From: Trissonchulus latispiculum
Lineage: Eukaryota > Nematoda > Enoplea > Enoplida > Ironidae
Length of the DNA stretch: 64,000 nucleotides
Assembly (NCBI GenBank): GCA_030248195.1
Contig: JASAND010006204.1
Span: 1-64,000 of the forward strand
Direction: 5' to 3'
A program made the position numbers and the translations under genes. A model generated the notes under the pieces. The model searched no databases. It was not told the DNA's origin and was given only the letters and a program-made list of their open reading frames with translations. Every line of letters starts with the position of its first letter. The first letter of the stretch is position 1. Below are positions 1 to 12,890 of this stretch, piece by piece.

Positions 1-27
1 TCATGCTTCGTTCAGTTACGTATTGCT
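1..27 (+). other. Oxford Nanopore ligation-adapter remnant at contig start
   Basis: The 22 bases at 6-27 (CTTCGTTCAGTTACGTAT followed by TGCT) match the nanopore ligation adapter top strand as I remember it. Genomic sequence mirrored in the right arm begins within the shared TTGCT. This is untrimmed library sequence, not biology. It marks base 1 as a raw read start and therefore a contig end. Confidence 0.9.
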
Positions 28-2010
28 AGCGTAGGCAATAGTTTTGATCTCTCCATCTTGGACTTGAGCTAGTTCCCCACCGATTGCCCAACATGATGCA
101 TCTGTATCTAGTATAAAGGTCGACTCGTTATCAAATCTAGATAGGCAAGGACCGGCGATGTGGTGAGAGCTGCTTTTATGTTGTCGAATGCCCGTTGGGA
201 CTCAGTAGACCAGTGAAAACATGCATCTTTTTGGGTAAGTCTCGTCAGCGGTTGGACGATACGGGCAAAGTCTTTAATATACTGGCGATGATAGGAAGCA
301 AATCCGAGAAAAGATAGAAGCTCGCTGACGTTGGTCGGTTGTTTCCAATGATTGACTTTGGTAACCGAGCGAGGGCCAATGCAAATTCCTGCAGAAGAAA
401 GTATGTGCCCCAGATATTTTATCTCTGTCCGTAGAAATTCACATTTCTGCGGCTTGATCTTCATCCCGGCCTTGGACAGCTTCTCCAGCACCCTTTCCAG
501 CTTCTGTCGATGTTCTTCGAATGTTCTGCCATATATGAGAATGTCGTCCAAATAAACTATGCAATCCTCGGATTCCAGTCCGCCGAATATTCTTTGCATT
601 GTTCTTTGGAATGTAGCTGGAGCTCCTGTCAGTCCAAATGGCACATTACATTGAAGTGGAACAAACCAAATGGAGTGACGAAAGCTGTCTTCTCCTTGCT
701 GTCCTCATCCATCACTATTTGCCAGTAGCCACTGATCAAATCCAAACTAGTGAAGTACTTTTGCTCCTCCTAGCTTGTCGATGCAGTCTTGTATATTAGG
801 TAACGAGCTATCGTTCCTGGTGATGTCATTCAACCACCTAAAATCCACGCAGAATCTTTTAGTTCCATCTTTCTTCGGCACGATTACTATTGGAGACGCC
901 CAAGGAGAATCTGAATCTGTGATAACTTCTTTATCCAGCATGTCTTTTATCATCTTCTTCACTTCTTCTAGCAGATGTGTTGGTATTCTTCTGACTTTTT
1001 GCTTTATGGGCTGCGCTCCTTGTACATCTATCTTGTGTGTTGTAATGTTGCATCTTCCGTAATCACTGTGCTGGTATAAGCGAACAAATCTTTGAATTTC
1101 ACCAAAAGATTCCACAGGGCTTCCTTTTCGAACTTGTTCTGTACGTGCTTCAAATCTACCAATGATTTCAGTTGATCTACTTTCTGGTCTTCTGTTATCG
1201 TCCCATTGGTAGTTTGATACTGTAGTCCTTCAAAGATTTCATCATAGTCCACTGCATCTTCGAATCGTGTGAACTCGGCAATTTTCGTCTTCCTGTAAAC
1301 GGTTTCCGGATACGCAGTCGGATTCAGCAGAGCCACCAGAAACAGCCGTTTCTAGGGGTAACCACTGCACTCTGCATTCATACCGCATCCTTTCAGGCTG
1401 AACTTACTGAATTCTTCAACTACTCCAATGATACCATCAAAGGACCCGTTCGCGTCATCGACGGATACCGGAACCAACTGCACTGCAAAAGGATCCACTG
1501 TTACAGTGCTTGTCGTCTTTACTGAACAGCGTACCTCAGGTGATCCATCTCTTTGTTCCAGCCAAGCAACACCACTGGGGCAGCGTAGACACCACGCATC
1601 AAGATCAATCGAAAACTTGTTCTGCTTCAAGAAGTCCGGATCCCAAAATTGCTGGTCGTTTCAGGCCATCGACCACCAAAACTTCCATGGCTTGTAACAA
1701 GCCCACAAACACTAACAGTTACCAAAACTGCCCCCAAACCACCAAAGTAGCACCGTTAGCAACATGCAAGCTAACATCTGTTATTTGTAGCTCATTTTGC
1801 CATTTCTGCCTAACACTTTTTTCGCAAACATCCCTTCTTATCAAAGTCTTAGCGGAGCCGGAATCCACCAAAGTAGTTACTTTTTCACCATTTAACTTTA
1901 CAACAACTTCTGGGCACCGTGACTCTAACTTTTCCTTTTGGGTCTTCTCTGTAGCTTCTGAAGTTTGACCTAAAACATCAGAAGCTAAAATGTTTAGATC
2001 TTCCGGAGAT
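28..2010 (-). pseudogene. Left-arm copy of gypsy PR-RT-RNaseH, multiply frameshifted
   Basis: Minus-strand open pieces at 108-644, 747-1,115, 1,028-1,336 and 1,352-1,630 match successive parts of the right-arm polyprotein. They cover the RNase H junction, the RT with its YLDD region, the N-terminal RT, and the protease with its linker. Direct comparison with 24,100-25,981 shows small differences: an extra CA near 650, an extra T near 763, a 3-bp loss near 807, an extra AC near 1,065 and a TT-for-C change near 1,370. These could be mutations, but isolated 1-3 bp indels at a contig end look like uncorrected long-read errors. The piece before 1,990 corresponds to the protease and the sequence just upstream of it. 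Confidence 0.8.
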
Positions 2011-3173
2011 GGGAGATCTTCCGAAAATATTTTCGGCGGGAGCGGCCGTTATAAAAATATCACCCACTGGGTGTTGGAAGACTGAAAATTTGAAAAAATT
2101 CAAAAATTTCAGTCTTCAAAAATTATTACCACTGTCGCCCTTATATACAAAAATTTGCGTTATCAGCGTATCGAGTACTTTCCTGTGAGCAAACCTGTAA
2201 ACCAGTGAAAACTACAGGTTTCATTTGTACTGAATACTGGTCTAACTTGTAATCAATTCTACCAAAGTATGTCCGGTAAACATTACCAACGATGACCTGT
2301 AGAAATTACAAGACTCAACCTGTATTTTCTACAAAAGCTTTTGTACTTATCGTCTACAAAAGTGATTCCTGTAGTTTCTACAGGAACATTTTTAAGAGTG
2401 AGGAGATTCACTTTATCAGTATCTCTTATTAGTTATTAGCTCATTTAATAACCTCTTTCGTCAGCTGATACCTACGAAGTATCAAGTAGTCGAAAGATGG
2501 CTAATAAATTTCCTGTTGAACTTCGTAGACCAAATTTTATCGGCTGGTGCTCATCTTTCTTATTGGGTGTCAAGTGAACAAAGGAAGAGCACGGCAAGCT
2601 GTGAAGCCAACGAGCCGTTAAGAGAATGAATGCCTCGAAAATGCTTAACATTTGCATAGCTGTAGACTTCAGTGAGCCGTAGTTTAGACTATTGTCAGTA
2701 TATACTGTTGAGTGCTGGTTAGGCTTGTAAGTGTGAATCCGCAAAACTATATTTCTTTTATACAGCAGCAATTGTAGACAATTTGCGTTTACAAATGCAT
2801 GACCTGTCGTAGGTTGCAAATTGGTATCTGTTCAATGTAAATGTCTACCTACTCTTCTGGTTGACAAGACTTAGCTCTAAGATATCAAAACTTCAGGTCT
2901 GAGTGATCTGACATAAGACGACTAAAAGCAAGCTCTTTTAAACCACAGCAATGTGATGCACTGTTGATTACTCATTGATTAATTTATGGAAACCTTATGA
3001 CAGATGCTAAAACAACTAATGACTCATCACTGCGTCACAGTGCTCCAACCAAAATTCCATACATTTACAATATAACAGGTGAAAGAATGAAGTGATACAT
3101 CTGAAAAAATTTGAGCCTCTAATGGTGATGGAACCTACAGCCTTCGGTTTAGCCGATTGATCCTGTAAAACAT

Positions 3174-3376
3174 ACATGTGCTCGGGGAGGGGATTGGGGG
3201 GGTGGGTTTTCACCCACCTCCCCTCAGACCTGGACTTCATCCCCCCCCAGAGGGGTCCCTCACCCTCCCCAGAATCCGGATTTTTCCGGTTTTTGGGCAA
3301 AAAACAGGAAAATCCGGTTTTTCGGCGGCCTGCGGCCGCCGCCCCATCCCCCCGCCCAGAACTTCCCTTCACATGT
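3174..3376. mobile_element. GC-rich MITE with ACATGTG/CACATGT ends (copy A)
   Basis: A GC-rich island in AT-rich DNA, bounded by ACATGTG and its complement CACATGT. The core has a GGCGGCC-type palindrome and paired CCGGATTTT / AAAATCCGG inverted repeats. It is the mirror of 22,629-22,834 and a relative of 35,577-35,704. It has no coding capacity, so it would be non-autonomous. No clear target duplication was found. Confidence 0.6.
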
Positions 3377-6300
3377 CTGCTGTAAACTGTCTACATCTTT
3401 CTTATGAAGAAGGCGAAAGTTAGTGAACAGCCAATCAAATTTGCAAAGCGTTTAGGTAGGAACTTCAGGTAGGGATCTTTACTATTATATAAAGTTAAAT
3501 GAACGCAAAATGAACTAAGAATGGAGGAAATGTTTTGGGTTCCAAATGTGAGGTGCAGCTTTGTGCATTCCAAATGCTATAAGTAGACTGGATAATTAAC
3601 GATTACGTTATTTTTCATTACCATGAAATAATCTGGAAATATATATGGTAATTTTGCTGTGCTTTATAAAGTCCATTTTACTGAGTCTAAAGCCCCTACG
3701 AAAAATTGTATACTTTATCTGTGGCAGAACCTCTGAGTTGGCCACAACCTTACGCCACAACCTCCGACTAACTTGAGAAGAGGAAAGGTTCTCAACCCTT
3801 CCCTATATCAAGAGTGAAGCTCACTCCCTCAGTCCTACCCCCCCCGAATCCGGTTTTATCCTGTTTTTCACATTTAGGGAGGAGGATTTAGGGTGGTTTA
3901 GGAAAAATCGCTGCCAACTGACCACCAACAAATTCTGAAAAATTCCAAATGGGGATAGGAGCTTCGATCACGGAGACGTTGAAGCTTATGTAAATCTCAA
4001 TGCATCGCACCACAAAAGGCTGGAGCGGATTTATACCTTTTGTCTTTCTATCACATGTTGTCGGACGAGGTGATTAACTCAAATTTACACAAAGGGATAC
4101 CATCAGCGCAGTCGACACTATTTTTCCAGATATCCCCCTTTTCTTACAGGTTTTGTCTAACCAACAGCCGAACGATCGCTACACTTTTGTTCATGATATT
4201 CGCACAGGTAGGTTTTGTCTAACCAACCCTGATCACAAGTTTATTCATAGTCTAATGTAAACGTCACAGATTTACAGAGGGCATACATGGGCTTTTATAA
4301 CTTTAGTAGCTCCACGATCTTTCCACGGGGACTTTGAGTCTATGAACTTTCAAAAAAAGTCTAACTCTCCCTAACTGACGCCTAATAGCCTGTTTAGTGA
4401 AGTCAGATTTCTCTTTAGTTTTTCCTCTTTTAGCGATAAGTGAAACTCCCTTTTCATGACTGTTGAACATGTATTAGTGCGCAACAGTTTGAAGAGCATC
4501 TGATGAAAGTTCTGAATTCTTTCTGTCTGAAAATTTTGAATTTTTTGTAAGTATATATTCTCTGAAACCAAGATTGTTAAATTATTATATTGCAATCTTG
4601 TCAAACAATCTTTGGGCAGTATGTACTGGTCAATTTTTAGCTGAATTATTATTAAATTGCATGCAGTAATAATTTTGTTCATATCCAAAAATCTGTAAAT
4701 AAATATTTGTCACTCATTTAAAATCACTGAGCATTACTTAATATTTGTTTGATCGTTCCAAATATTGCAATTCGCGAGAAATCTTTATCTCCAATTTATA
4801 GAAACAGTGCTAATCTACTGATAAACTCTGCTCAGCTGGAAGCCAATGGTGGTGGGTGAGAGTGCTTTATTTTGCCTCCCCTTATGATTAAGGCAGCTTT
4901 TCGACATTATCCTTAAATTGAGCTGATTTATTTGTCGTCATACATTATTGTAATGGCGGGATATTAAGTAGTGAAAAGGAGGAAAATATTCGCATAGAGC
5001 CCCATTGTGGACCCTGGACCCACCTCTGCGATTTCTTGATCAGAGGGAAATTCTCTCCAATTTTGTAGAAATGCCCTATTTAGTAGTCTTTTTCCTTTTC
5101 CTTTCCATTCTACTACACTCCTTGAGAATTGCCAGAACCTAAGCGTTCCTCAATTATTCGCTTAATTCTCAACTATGTAAATCTTTCCCTTTTCGGTTTC
5201 CCGTTTAAATGTCCTTCACATAATGTCTTTTGGATTGAGTTTTTGTTTGGGATCTTGAACTATTTCACCACTTACGGCACACAGGAAAATATAAAAAACT
5301 TATTTGTTATTTTGCATTATTAAAATAAAATCAATCAAATTAAATTAATGAAACGTTATGAAATACTTTTGAATAATAGTTCATATTTTACTTTTAAGTT
5401 AATCTTAAGATGTCTTGAAAGCTGCGGAATTATTGAGTTATAAAGAATTTTACATTGTTACGGATCCGATTTTCTGGTTATCCAAGGTCTTCACGTTTTT
5501 GCTTAAACTGGACAGCTCTTTCATTTTTTCATTTTTTCATTTTTTTCACTTTTTTCATTTTTTTCTAGCTTTCACTATTTTCATTCACTCTCTTTCCATC
5601 CCTGGTCCTTTAAAAATGTTCGCTTTGAGGAAAACCCCACCGGTATGCACGGTATGGGGTGCTTGTGCTCATCCACGGATACACAGCCGAACACTAAGGA
5701 GTGTCACCTGGAATGAGGCAGCAACCGTGGAGAAGGGAGACGGCTCCTCTTTGCAGATGCCATCACTGGCTTCTAATCCTTCTTTTACTTTCTTCTTCAA
5801 AGTTCAGGGCCCAGGCCCGCTCACAAAACTGCCAACTCTAAAAGCTATATACCGTTGACTTTGAAAAACTTGTTGTATTTAGTTTTCCTTTCGGTGAACA
5901 CTTATCCAATCCTTAAAAAATCAGGTGGTATAGACGAAGACAACATGGAATACAACCGGCAAATAAAGTTTTACATCACTGAGCATTAAAGTAATACTAT
6001 TTGGCAAATTTTTCTCAATGCAAAGCTGTTATAATTGGTAATCCTACATTAAACGAAAATGACAATTGCCGGTTGCACGAAAGCGTTCAATGTCGATACA
6101 TAGTTTTATTTATTTCAAGTTAGCCTAAAATTCGACTTCGTGCATCCTTGAGCGATGTGTCTGACTAATCCTTCTAATCACCGGAATTCCTGTCGAAGCA
6201 CCTGTTGACTTCAATTCTCATCCACCCAATTTTTTCTACTGTTTCCCTCAAGCAGGAATTTCTACTCATCATGTTGGAAGTTCACTCCTACGGAACTTTT

Positions 6301-6708
6301 TGAAATCATGATATCAAAGCAGGTCCCAGAAGGGAGAGACAGAAAATTTCTGACTGATAGAAGTTTTAATGGTTTCACCAAGTTTTTAGACTGAGAGAAC
6401 GTCATTAAATGGTTAGAAATGATAGTCAAAGGATTTGGCCAAAAAAGCCGTCACAAGTTCACGCCCCTGCCAAAAGTAGGCAGTTTACTTTTTCCTCAAA
6501 AATTTGAGATTATCTAATTTGTGCTCTGATTTCCTTCAGCCTTAATCAGAGGCTTGGCCTCTGCCCGCCCTCAGATGGTTATTTTTACTATTAACAGGAG
6601 ATGTTCATTTGTTGCCAGTTGGGCATCTTTTGGCAGATTTGGCAGAATCTTGGAGCCAGACCTACCTTGACATCAAAACGTAGGAGATTTCGCAGTTTTT
6701 GAAGACAA

Positions 6709-7098
6709 TTAGAAATGGAGTATTAGTGTAAACCTTGTTTCGTCTTCTTCTTCTTCTGATCCTACTTCTACTTCTATTTTTTTGCAATTACTTCTAGTTA
6801 TGCAGTCAAAGCTAATTTTATCGTTTAAAGGGGCCCCGAAGGTACTAAACTTCCTTTCGTAAAACTTTATGAACCACTGCTTGAAACCTTCCATATGTCC
6901 TGATATGCATTTCATCCATCTAAATACCCATTTTATCTCGTCCAAGCTCCAAGCTCGTCCAAATATTTGGCCGTAAAATTGTTTAGACTTCATTTGTTTT
7001 CCAACGAAGCGCGCAATCACCGTTACTTTGTTTCTTGAAGTTCGATGAAAAAGTGTGTCTACCCTGTCATGATTCCAAATAGAAATTAATCGACCCAA
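6709..7098 (-). CDS. Unrecognised ORF, mirrored at 18,898-19,287
   Basis: A 129-codon reading frame that is identical in both arms. It opens with a TTG rather than an ATG and ends in an acidic Glu-rich tract. No known domain is recognised. Because the two arms are probably the same molecule, their identity is not evidence of selection. It may be part of an exon or chance. Confidence 0.15.
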   Translation of the reverse strand: MGRLISIWNHDRVDTLFHRTSRNKVTVIARFVGKQMKSKQFYGQIFGRAWSLDEIKWVFRWMKCISGHMEGFKQWFIKFYERKFSTFGAPLNDKISFDCITRSNCKKIEVEVGSEEEEDETRFTLILHF

Positions 7099-7532
7099 CT
7101 TGACGAAGCTATGATCTCCGATTCACAAATTAAGTTTTAGCGAAGGTTTTAAATATTAAGAAAAGGTTTTATTAGTCCTATGGAAAAGACACACATAACT
7201 GCAGTATACACCTATAGTGACGCTTAGAGCCTAATTTATTTAGGTTTTTGTTTCTTATTTTCTTCGTTTTCCTTAATTAGCGGCAGAGAGCATGCTCTGT
7301 GTGTTGCACATTTTGTGTGCTTGTGTGTTTGATGCTGATTGATGCACGATTTTAAGGTTCAGACATTTTTAACATTGCACATGTTGCAGGCTTAGATGCC
7401 TCATTTCTTATTGCTAAAGCTACTAAAGCTTATCAGGTCTGCATAAAAACCATTATCTAACCTTAAGTTTGTAATCCGCCCTCATTATAACTGTTTAGCT
7501 ATAGCACAGTAAGCCTTATTATTTTCCCTTGT

Positions 7533-7832
7533 TTAGCTCATTACCTTAGCTCTTTCAACGATGTTCCGCTCAAGAGATGCAAACATCACCAAGTGGGAGC
7601 AATTCTTTGTCCGTTTTGAAGACAATAGGTTATCGTGGAAAGTTCTACTGCTTTCTGTTGTTTTACGAAAAATTTCCTTTTGAGGCGTCAAGGGTCCACT
7701 TAATGCTTTTTGCAAGAGTTTACTTAGAGAATGATTAACAGCTAAAACACGAAATTCTACTCCGGATATATGCGATAGACAAAATATCCAGGAGCTCTTT
7801 GATTCCATCCATAAAACAGCAAAAATTTGCAT
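7533..7832 (-). CDS. Unrecognised 99-aa ORF, mirrored at 18,163-18,462
   Basis: ATG-initiated frame of 99 codons with no recognised domain, signal or repeat. No splice structure was identified around it. It could be an exon of a host gene or chance. Confidence 0.15.
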   Translation of the reverse strand: MQIFAVLWMESKSSWIFCLSHISGVEFRVLAVNHSLSKLLQKALSGPLTPQKEIFRKTTESSRTFHDNLLSSKRTKNCSHLVMFASLERNIVERAKVMS

Positions 7833-9012
7833 TAACGAATATTTTCGTAAATTCTAATGCACCATTTTGAAAAGGATTTCTATGCAAGATTAACGAGATA
7901 ATAAAAATTTGTAGTCGTAATTAGTTAATTCCATGTGTTAAAGGATAGCCACATGAGCAGGTCAGTGTTCAATTTGCCTTAAATAGTTTTCACAGCATGA
8001 ACAGTTTTTCTAAGAATGCGGCAGTTATTATTTCTTTAAGTTTAAAGGGTAATTATTAGAGGTACTGGTAAGTTATCAGAATTATCGAATTGACTAATTT
8101 TTAAACCAGGCAGTCTCACTCAGTCACCGCGCATACACTGAATTCAACAAATTCTGTTCTTGAGTAGAATACCTTTTGTGAGATTATCATTATCAGTTAT
8201 GCAGGTTAATAGAAAAATAACCCTTGCAATCTCCATTTACATTCTTTTATTTCTAAGCAATAATACCTACTCTGACAAATTTTAATATTTTTGACAAAAC
8301 TATATTGCCAATCGCATGAGTCGAGTAACGCCACCTCACAGAGCGCTACACAGGACAGCCGTTTTTATTTTCTTGTGGTACCAACTCATCAAAACTATTC
8401 AACTTTGTAGATTTTAAATAGAGTTCGGTTGAGTGCAGTTCATCGTTAAAGTTTGGGTACAGATTGGCTAAGTTAACAAATTAAATTAATTTAATTAAAT
8501 TAATTGAATCGAGTAATCTTTATTAATATGTGATCGACCCGCCTCAGCTTTCCAGATTTTAATGACTATATAACTCGAGATCAAACCACACGAGTGTACT
8601 TACATACTTATACATTTATATTAGATGTAAACAATTTGCTATACCTATGTTTGATCGTTCACTCAACATAAGCAACATTGTATTGTGATCAGTAATTCGT
8701 CTAGCATATCAGTGATGACATAGATCCTTGTCTCTAATAGTTACTGGCAAATGAACGACAGAGGCAAGGAGATAACTAATAAATCATCTATTAATTATAA
8801 TTAATTACCTATACTAATAATGTTTCACGTGGTCTAATTAAAGCAGACATCAGCGATTTTTTCTTCGTCCACATTTGTGCTTTTGTTGTTCACAGCTTAT
8901 CGAATTGAATTTCAGTGCCACAAGTCACGTGGACGGCTCGCAATTGCTTCGTGATCCGTTTACGTAAAAGAGTTTAATCCGAGCGCTGAAGTAGACTAAA
9001 CGGAAACCCCTT

Positions 9013-9375
9013 TTATGGCAAATAGTTTGTGTCATTATGCTCATCAATAGATGTGATGATGAATATTTTATTGGACTGGTCCCCGCATAATGGAACTTTT
9101 ACCTTAACCACAGAGAAAAGGGGGCTAGGTTCAATTAAAACCATCATGCTCTGGCTTTGATAATATGCTGTTCTGGCTATCCATTCTGATTGGTTCTGCT
9201 GCTGTAAGTTTTGAATTGCATTTTCCGATTTCTGACACGGTTTGGTGTCCTGACGTAATGGCCATCTGTTTGGCAGTTTAGAGTTTGTCTCTGTTGTTGG
9301 AAGAATTTGCTTTTGTTGATAACGGATCAGAGCGCGAGACCCTCTCTGAGAGTGCATTGTGTTTTGACATACCAT
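9013..9375 (-). CDS. Unrecognised 120-aa Gln/Asn-rich ORF, mirrored at 16,620-16,982
   Basis: ATG-initiated frame of 120 codons, Gln- and Asn-rich in its first two thirds. No recognised domain. It is the same in both arms, which is uninformative if the palindrome is a fold-back. Confidence 0.2.
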   Translation of the reverse strand: MVCQNTMHSQRGSRALIRYQQKQILPTTETNSKLPNRWPLRQDTKPCQKSENAIQNLQQQNQSEWIARTAYYQSQSMMVLIEPSPLFSVVKVKVPLCGDQSNKIFIITSIDEHNDTNYLP

Positions 9376-10006
9376 AAATTAGAGAAAATGTAAATCTCAT
9401 ATTGAAATACTTTAATTGGACTCTTTCAATGTAATTGCAGATTATTTTATTGTAAATAAAACTAAATTCAGATGCAACTCATAGGAAAAATAATATTAAT
9501 TTTGACCAATGACCATTCTACATCGAACTTCTCATGTCTCACTATAATCAAGCTTTTTGTGTTCTATTGTGCACCTGAATACATTTTTGCAATACATTCT
9601 TGTACAGTAGATGCGTATTTTTGCAACCACTTCAAACTTCGAGACTCAAATTGAAACTCCAACCTTACTCATACTCACCCTTCCCTAAAATCGGCATATT
9701 TTACATAGGTGGGGAAAATTTGGACAAAAGACCGTAAAACCCGATTTAGTCGGCGTCAACACGCGTGCTCCTGTAGTACTCTGCGTACATACGAATCTCG
9801 AAAAGTTTCGACTGGCAACTGACGAAGGGAAATGTCACCTTTGCAGAGAAAACCACTTTCGATAGCACAAAGCACAAAGCACAAAGCCCATTCTGATGAT
9901 AGCTTGAAGTTCTAATCATTGTAGTAACAATTTTTGAAGGAGTACAGCACTACGATTCAAAACGCCCAATCAACGGGTAGATAATCCATGCGATGGCAAA
10001 ACGAAA

Positions 10007-10036
10007 TTATATATATATATATATAAATATATATAT
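10007..10036. repeat. AT dinucleotide tract bordering the satellite
   Basis: Alternating AT run interrupted by AAT, immediately before the first satellite unit. It is mirrored at about 15,959-15,990. Such tracts are common satellite borders and can extrude cruciforms. Confidence 0.7.
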
Positions 10037-12890
10037 ACATGGGTTCCCCATGACATCGTTCGTGACATCGTTCACACTGTACACACATATACACATATAC
10101 ATACATGGGTGACATCGTTCATGACATCGCTCACACTATACACACATATACAAATAGACATACATGGGTCGCCCCATGACATCGTTCGTGACATCGCTCA
10201 CACTGTACACACATATACATACATGGGTCCAGCCATGACATCGTTCGTGACATCGCTCACACTGTACACACATATACACATATACATACATGGGTCCCGT
10301 CATGACATCGTTCGTGACATCGCTCACACTGTACACACATATACACATATACATACATGTGTCCCGCCATGACATCGTTCGTGACATCGTTCACACTGTA
10401 CACACATATACACATATACATACATGCGTCGCCCCATGACATCGTTCGTGACATCGCTCACACTGTACACACATATACACATATACATACATGGGTCCCG
10501 CCATGACATCGTTCGTGACATCGCTCACACTGTACACACATATACACATATACATACATGGGTGACATCGTTCATGACATCGCTCACACTGTACACACAT
10601 ATACACATATACATACATGGGTCGCCCCATGACATCGTTCGTGACATCGCTCACACTGTACACACATATACATACATGGGTCCCGCCATGACATCGTTCG
10701 TGACATCGCTCACACTGTACACACATATACACATATACATACATGGGTCCCGTCATGACATCGTTCGTGACATCGCTCACACTGTACACACATATACACA
10801 TATACATACATGTATCCCGCCATGACATCGTTCGTGACATCGTTCACACTGTACACACATATACACATATACATACATGGGTCGCCCCATGACATCGTTC
10901 GTGACATCGCTCACACTGTACACACATATACACATATACATACATGGGTCCCGCCATGACATCGTTCGTGACATCGCTCACACTGTACACACATATACAC
11001 ATATACATACGTGTGTCCCGCCATGACATCGTTCGTGACATCGCTCACACTGTACACACATATACACATATACATACATGTGTCCCGCCATGACATGGTT
11101 CGTGACATCGTTCACACTGTACACACATAGACACATATACATACATGTGTCCCGACATGACATCGTTCGTGACATCGTTCACACTGTACACACATATACA
11201 CATATACATACATGTGTCCCGACATGACATCGTTCGTGACATCGTTCACACTGTACACACATATACACATACACATACATGTGTCCCGCCATGACATCGT
11301 TCGTGACATCGCTCACACTGTACACACATATACACATATACATACATGTGTCCCGCCATGACATCGTTCGTGACATCGTTCACATTGTACACACATATAC
11401 ACATATACATACATGGGTCGCCCCATGACATCGTTCGTGACATCGCTCACACTGTACACACATATACACATATACATACATGGGTCCCGCCATGACATCG
11501 TTCGTGACATCGCTCACACTGTACACACATATACACATATACATACATGAGTCCCGCCATGACATCGTTCGTGACATCGCTCACACTGTACACACATATA
11601 CATATATACATACATGTGTCCCGCCATGACATGGTTCGTGACATCGTTCACACTGTACACACATAGACACATATATATACATGTGTCCCGACATGACATC
11701 GTTCGTGACATCGTTCACACTGTACACACATATACACATATACATACATGTGTCCCGACATGACATCGTTCGTGACATCGTTCACACTGTACACACATAT
11801 ACACATATACATACGTGTGTCCCGCCATGACATCGTTCGTGACATCGCTCACACTGTACACACATATACACATATACATACATGTGTCCCGCCATGACAT
11901 GGTTCGTGACATCGTTCACACTGTACACACATAGACACATATACATACATGTGTCCCGACATGACATCGTTCGTGACATCGTTCACACTGTACACACATA
12001 TACACATATACATACATGTGTCCCGACATGACATCGTTCGTGACATCGTTCACACTGTACACACATATACACATATACATACGTGTGTCCCGCATGACAT
12101 CGTTCGTGACATCGCTCACACTGTACACACATATACACATATACATACATGTGTCCCGCCATGACATCGTTCGTGACATCGTTCACACTGTACACACATA
12201 GACACATATACATACATGTGTCCCGACATGACATCGTTCGTGACATCGTTCACACTGTACACACATATACACATACACATACATGTGTCCCGCCATGACA
12301 TCGTTCGTGACATCGTTCCAACTGTACACACATAGACACATATACATACATGTGTCCCGCCATGACATCGTTCGTGACATCGTTCCAACTGTACACACAT
12401 AGACACATATACATACATGTGTCCCGCCATGACATCGTTCGTGACATCGTTCCAACTGTACACACATATACACATATACATACATGTGTCCCGACATGAC
12501 ATCGTTCGTGACATCGTTCACACTGTACACACATATACACATACACATACATGTGTCCCGCCATGACATCGTTCGTGACATCGTTCCAACTGTACACACA
12601 TAGACACATATACATACATGTGTCCCGCCATGACATCGTTCGTGACATCGTTCACACTGTACACACATAGACACATATACATACATGGGTGACATCGTTC
12701 ATGACATCGTTCACACTGTACACACATATACACATATACATACATGGGTCCCCCTGACACGCGTGACATCCCAACACACCTATACACATATACATACATG
12801 GGTCCCGCCATGGCTCGTTCGTGACATCGCCCACTGTACACACATATACACATATACATACTGAGTCCCCCCTGACATCTCGTGACCCCA
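10037..12890 (+). repeat. 67-bp satellite array, forward half (~43 units)
   Basis: Head-to-tail units of 67 bp containing the duplicated motif GACATCGTTC..GACATCG, then about 32 bp of alternating purine-pyrimidine (ACACATATACACATATAC...). Unit types differ by diagnostic bases (CCGCC or CCGAC, GTCGCCCC, TAGACA or TATACA). A variant marker CATGGTT recurs at 11,094, 11,630 and 11,898, spaced 8 and 4 units apart, showing higher-order periodicity of 268 bp. The many 65-codon frames here are consequences of the repeat, not genes. Units after about 12,730 carry many small deletions. Confidence 0.95.

Larger units (their letters stand above)
2011..10006. other. Left-arm non-coding stretch, no recognised gene
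   Basis: AT-rich DNA mirrored at 15,991-24,000. It includes paired self-complementary tracts built on CTGTAG...CTACAG near 2,200-2,400, a MITE at 3,174-3,376, a C-run next to a related CCGGTTTT motif near 3,840, a T-rich TTTTTCAT tract at 5,520-5,580 and an AATTAATTTAATT-type palindrome near 8,480-8,512. Several ORFs of 60-130 codons occur but none resembles a known family. Confidence 0.6.
28..12890 (+). repeat. Left arm of ~26-kb inverted repeat
   Basis: Reverse-complement partner of 12,891-25,981. Paired landmarks sum to 25,995-26,006: 9,013/16,982, 6,709/19,287, 5,415/20,590 and 108/25,898. The inner part (about 6.7-10 kb) is nearly identical between arms, with one 1-bp indel noted. The outer part differs by small indels and a cluster of substitutions near 5.93-6.11 kb. 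The arm stops abruptly inside a gypsy RNase H coding region, exactly where the adapter begins. It is best explained as the complement strand of the same locus in a fold-back read. A real palindrome cannot be excluded from sequence alone. Confidence 0.9.

Noticed and set aside
3176..3423. Pro/Gly-rich frames across the GC-rich MITE (also 22,582-22,832 and 35,489-35,923)
   Set aside because: Overlapping frames on both strands arise from G/C runs and palindromes. No start context or family.
5415..5858. 147-codon Phe/His-rich frame (mirror 20,168-20,590)
   Set aside because: Dominated by a TTTTTCAT tract that differs in length between arms. No known domain.
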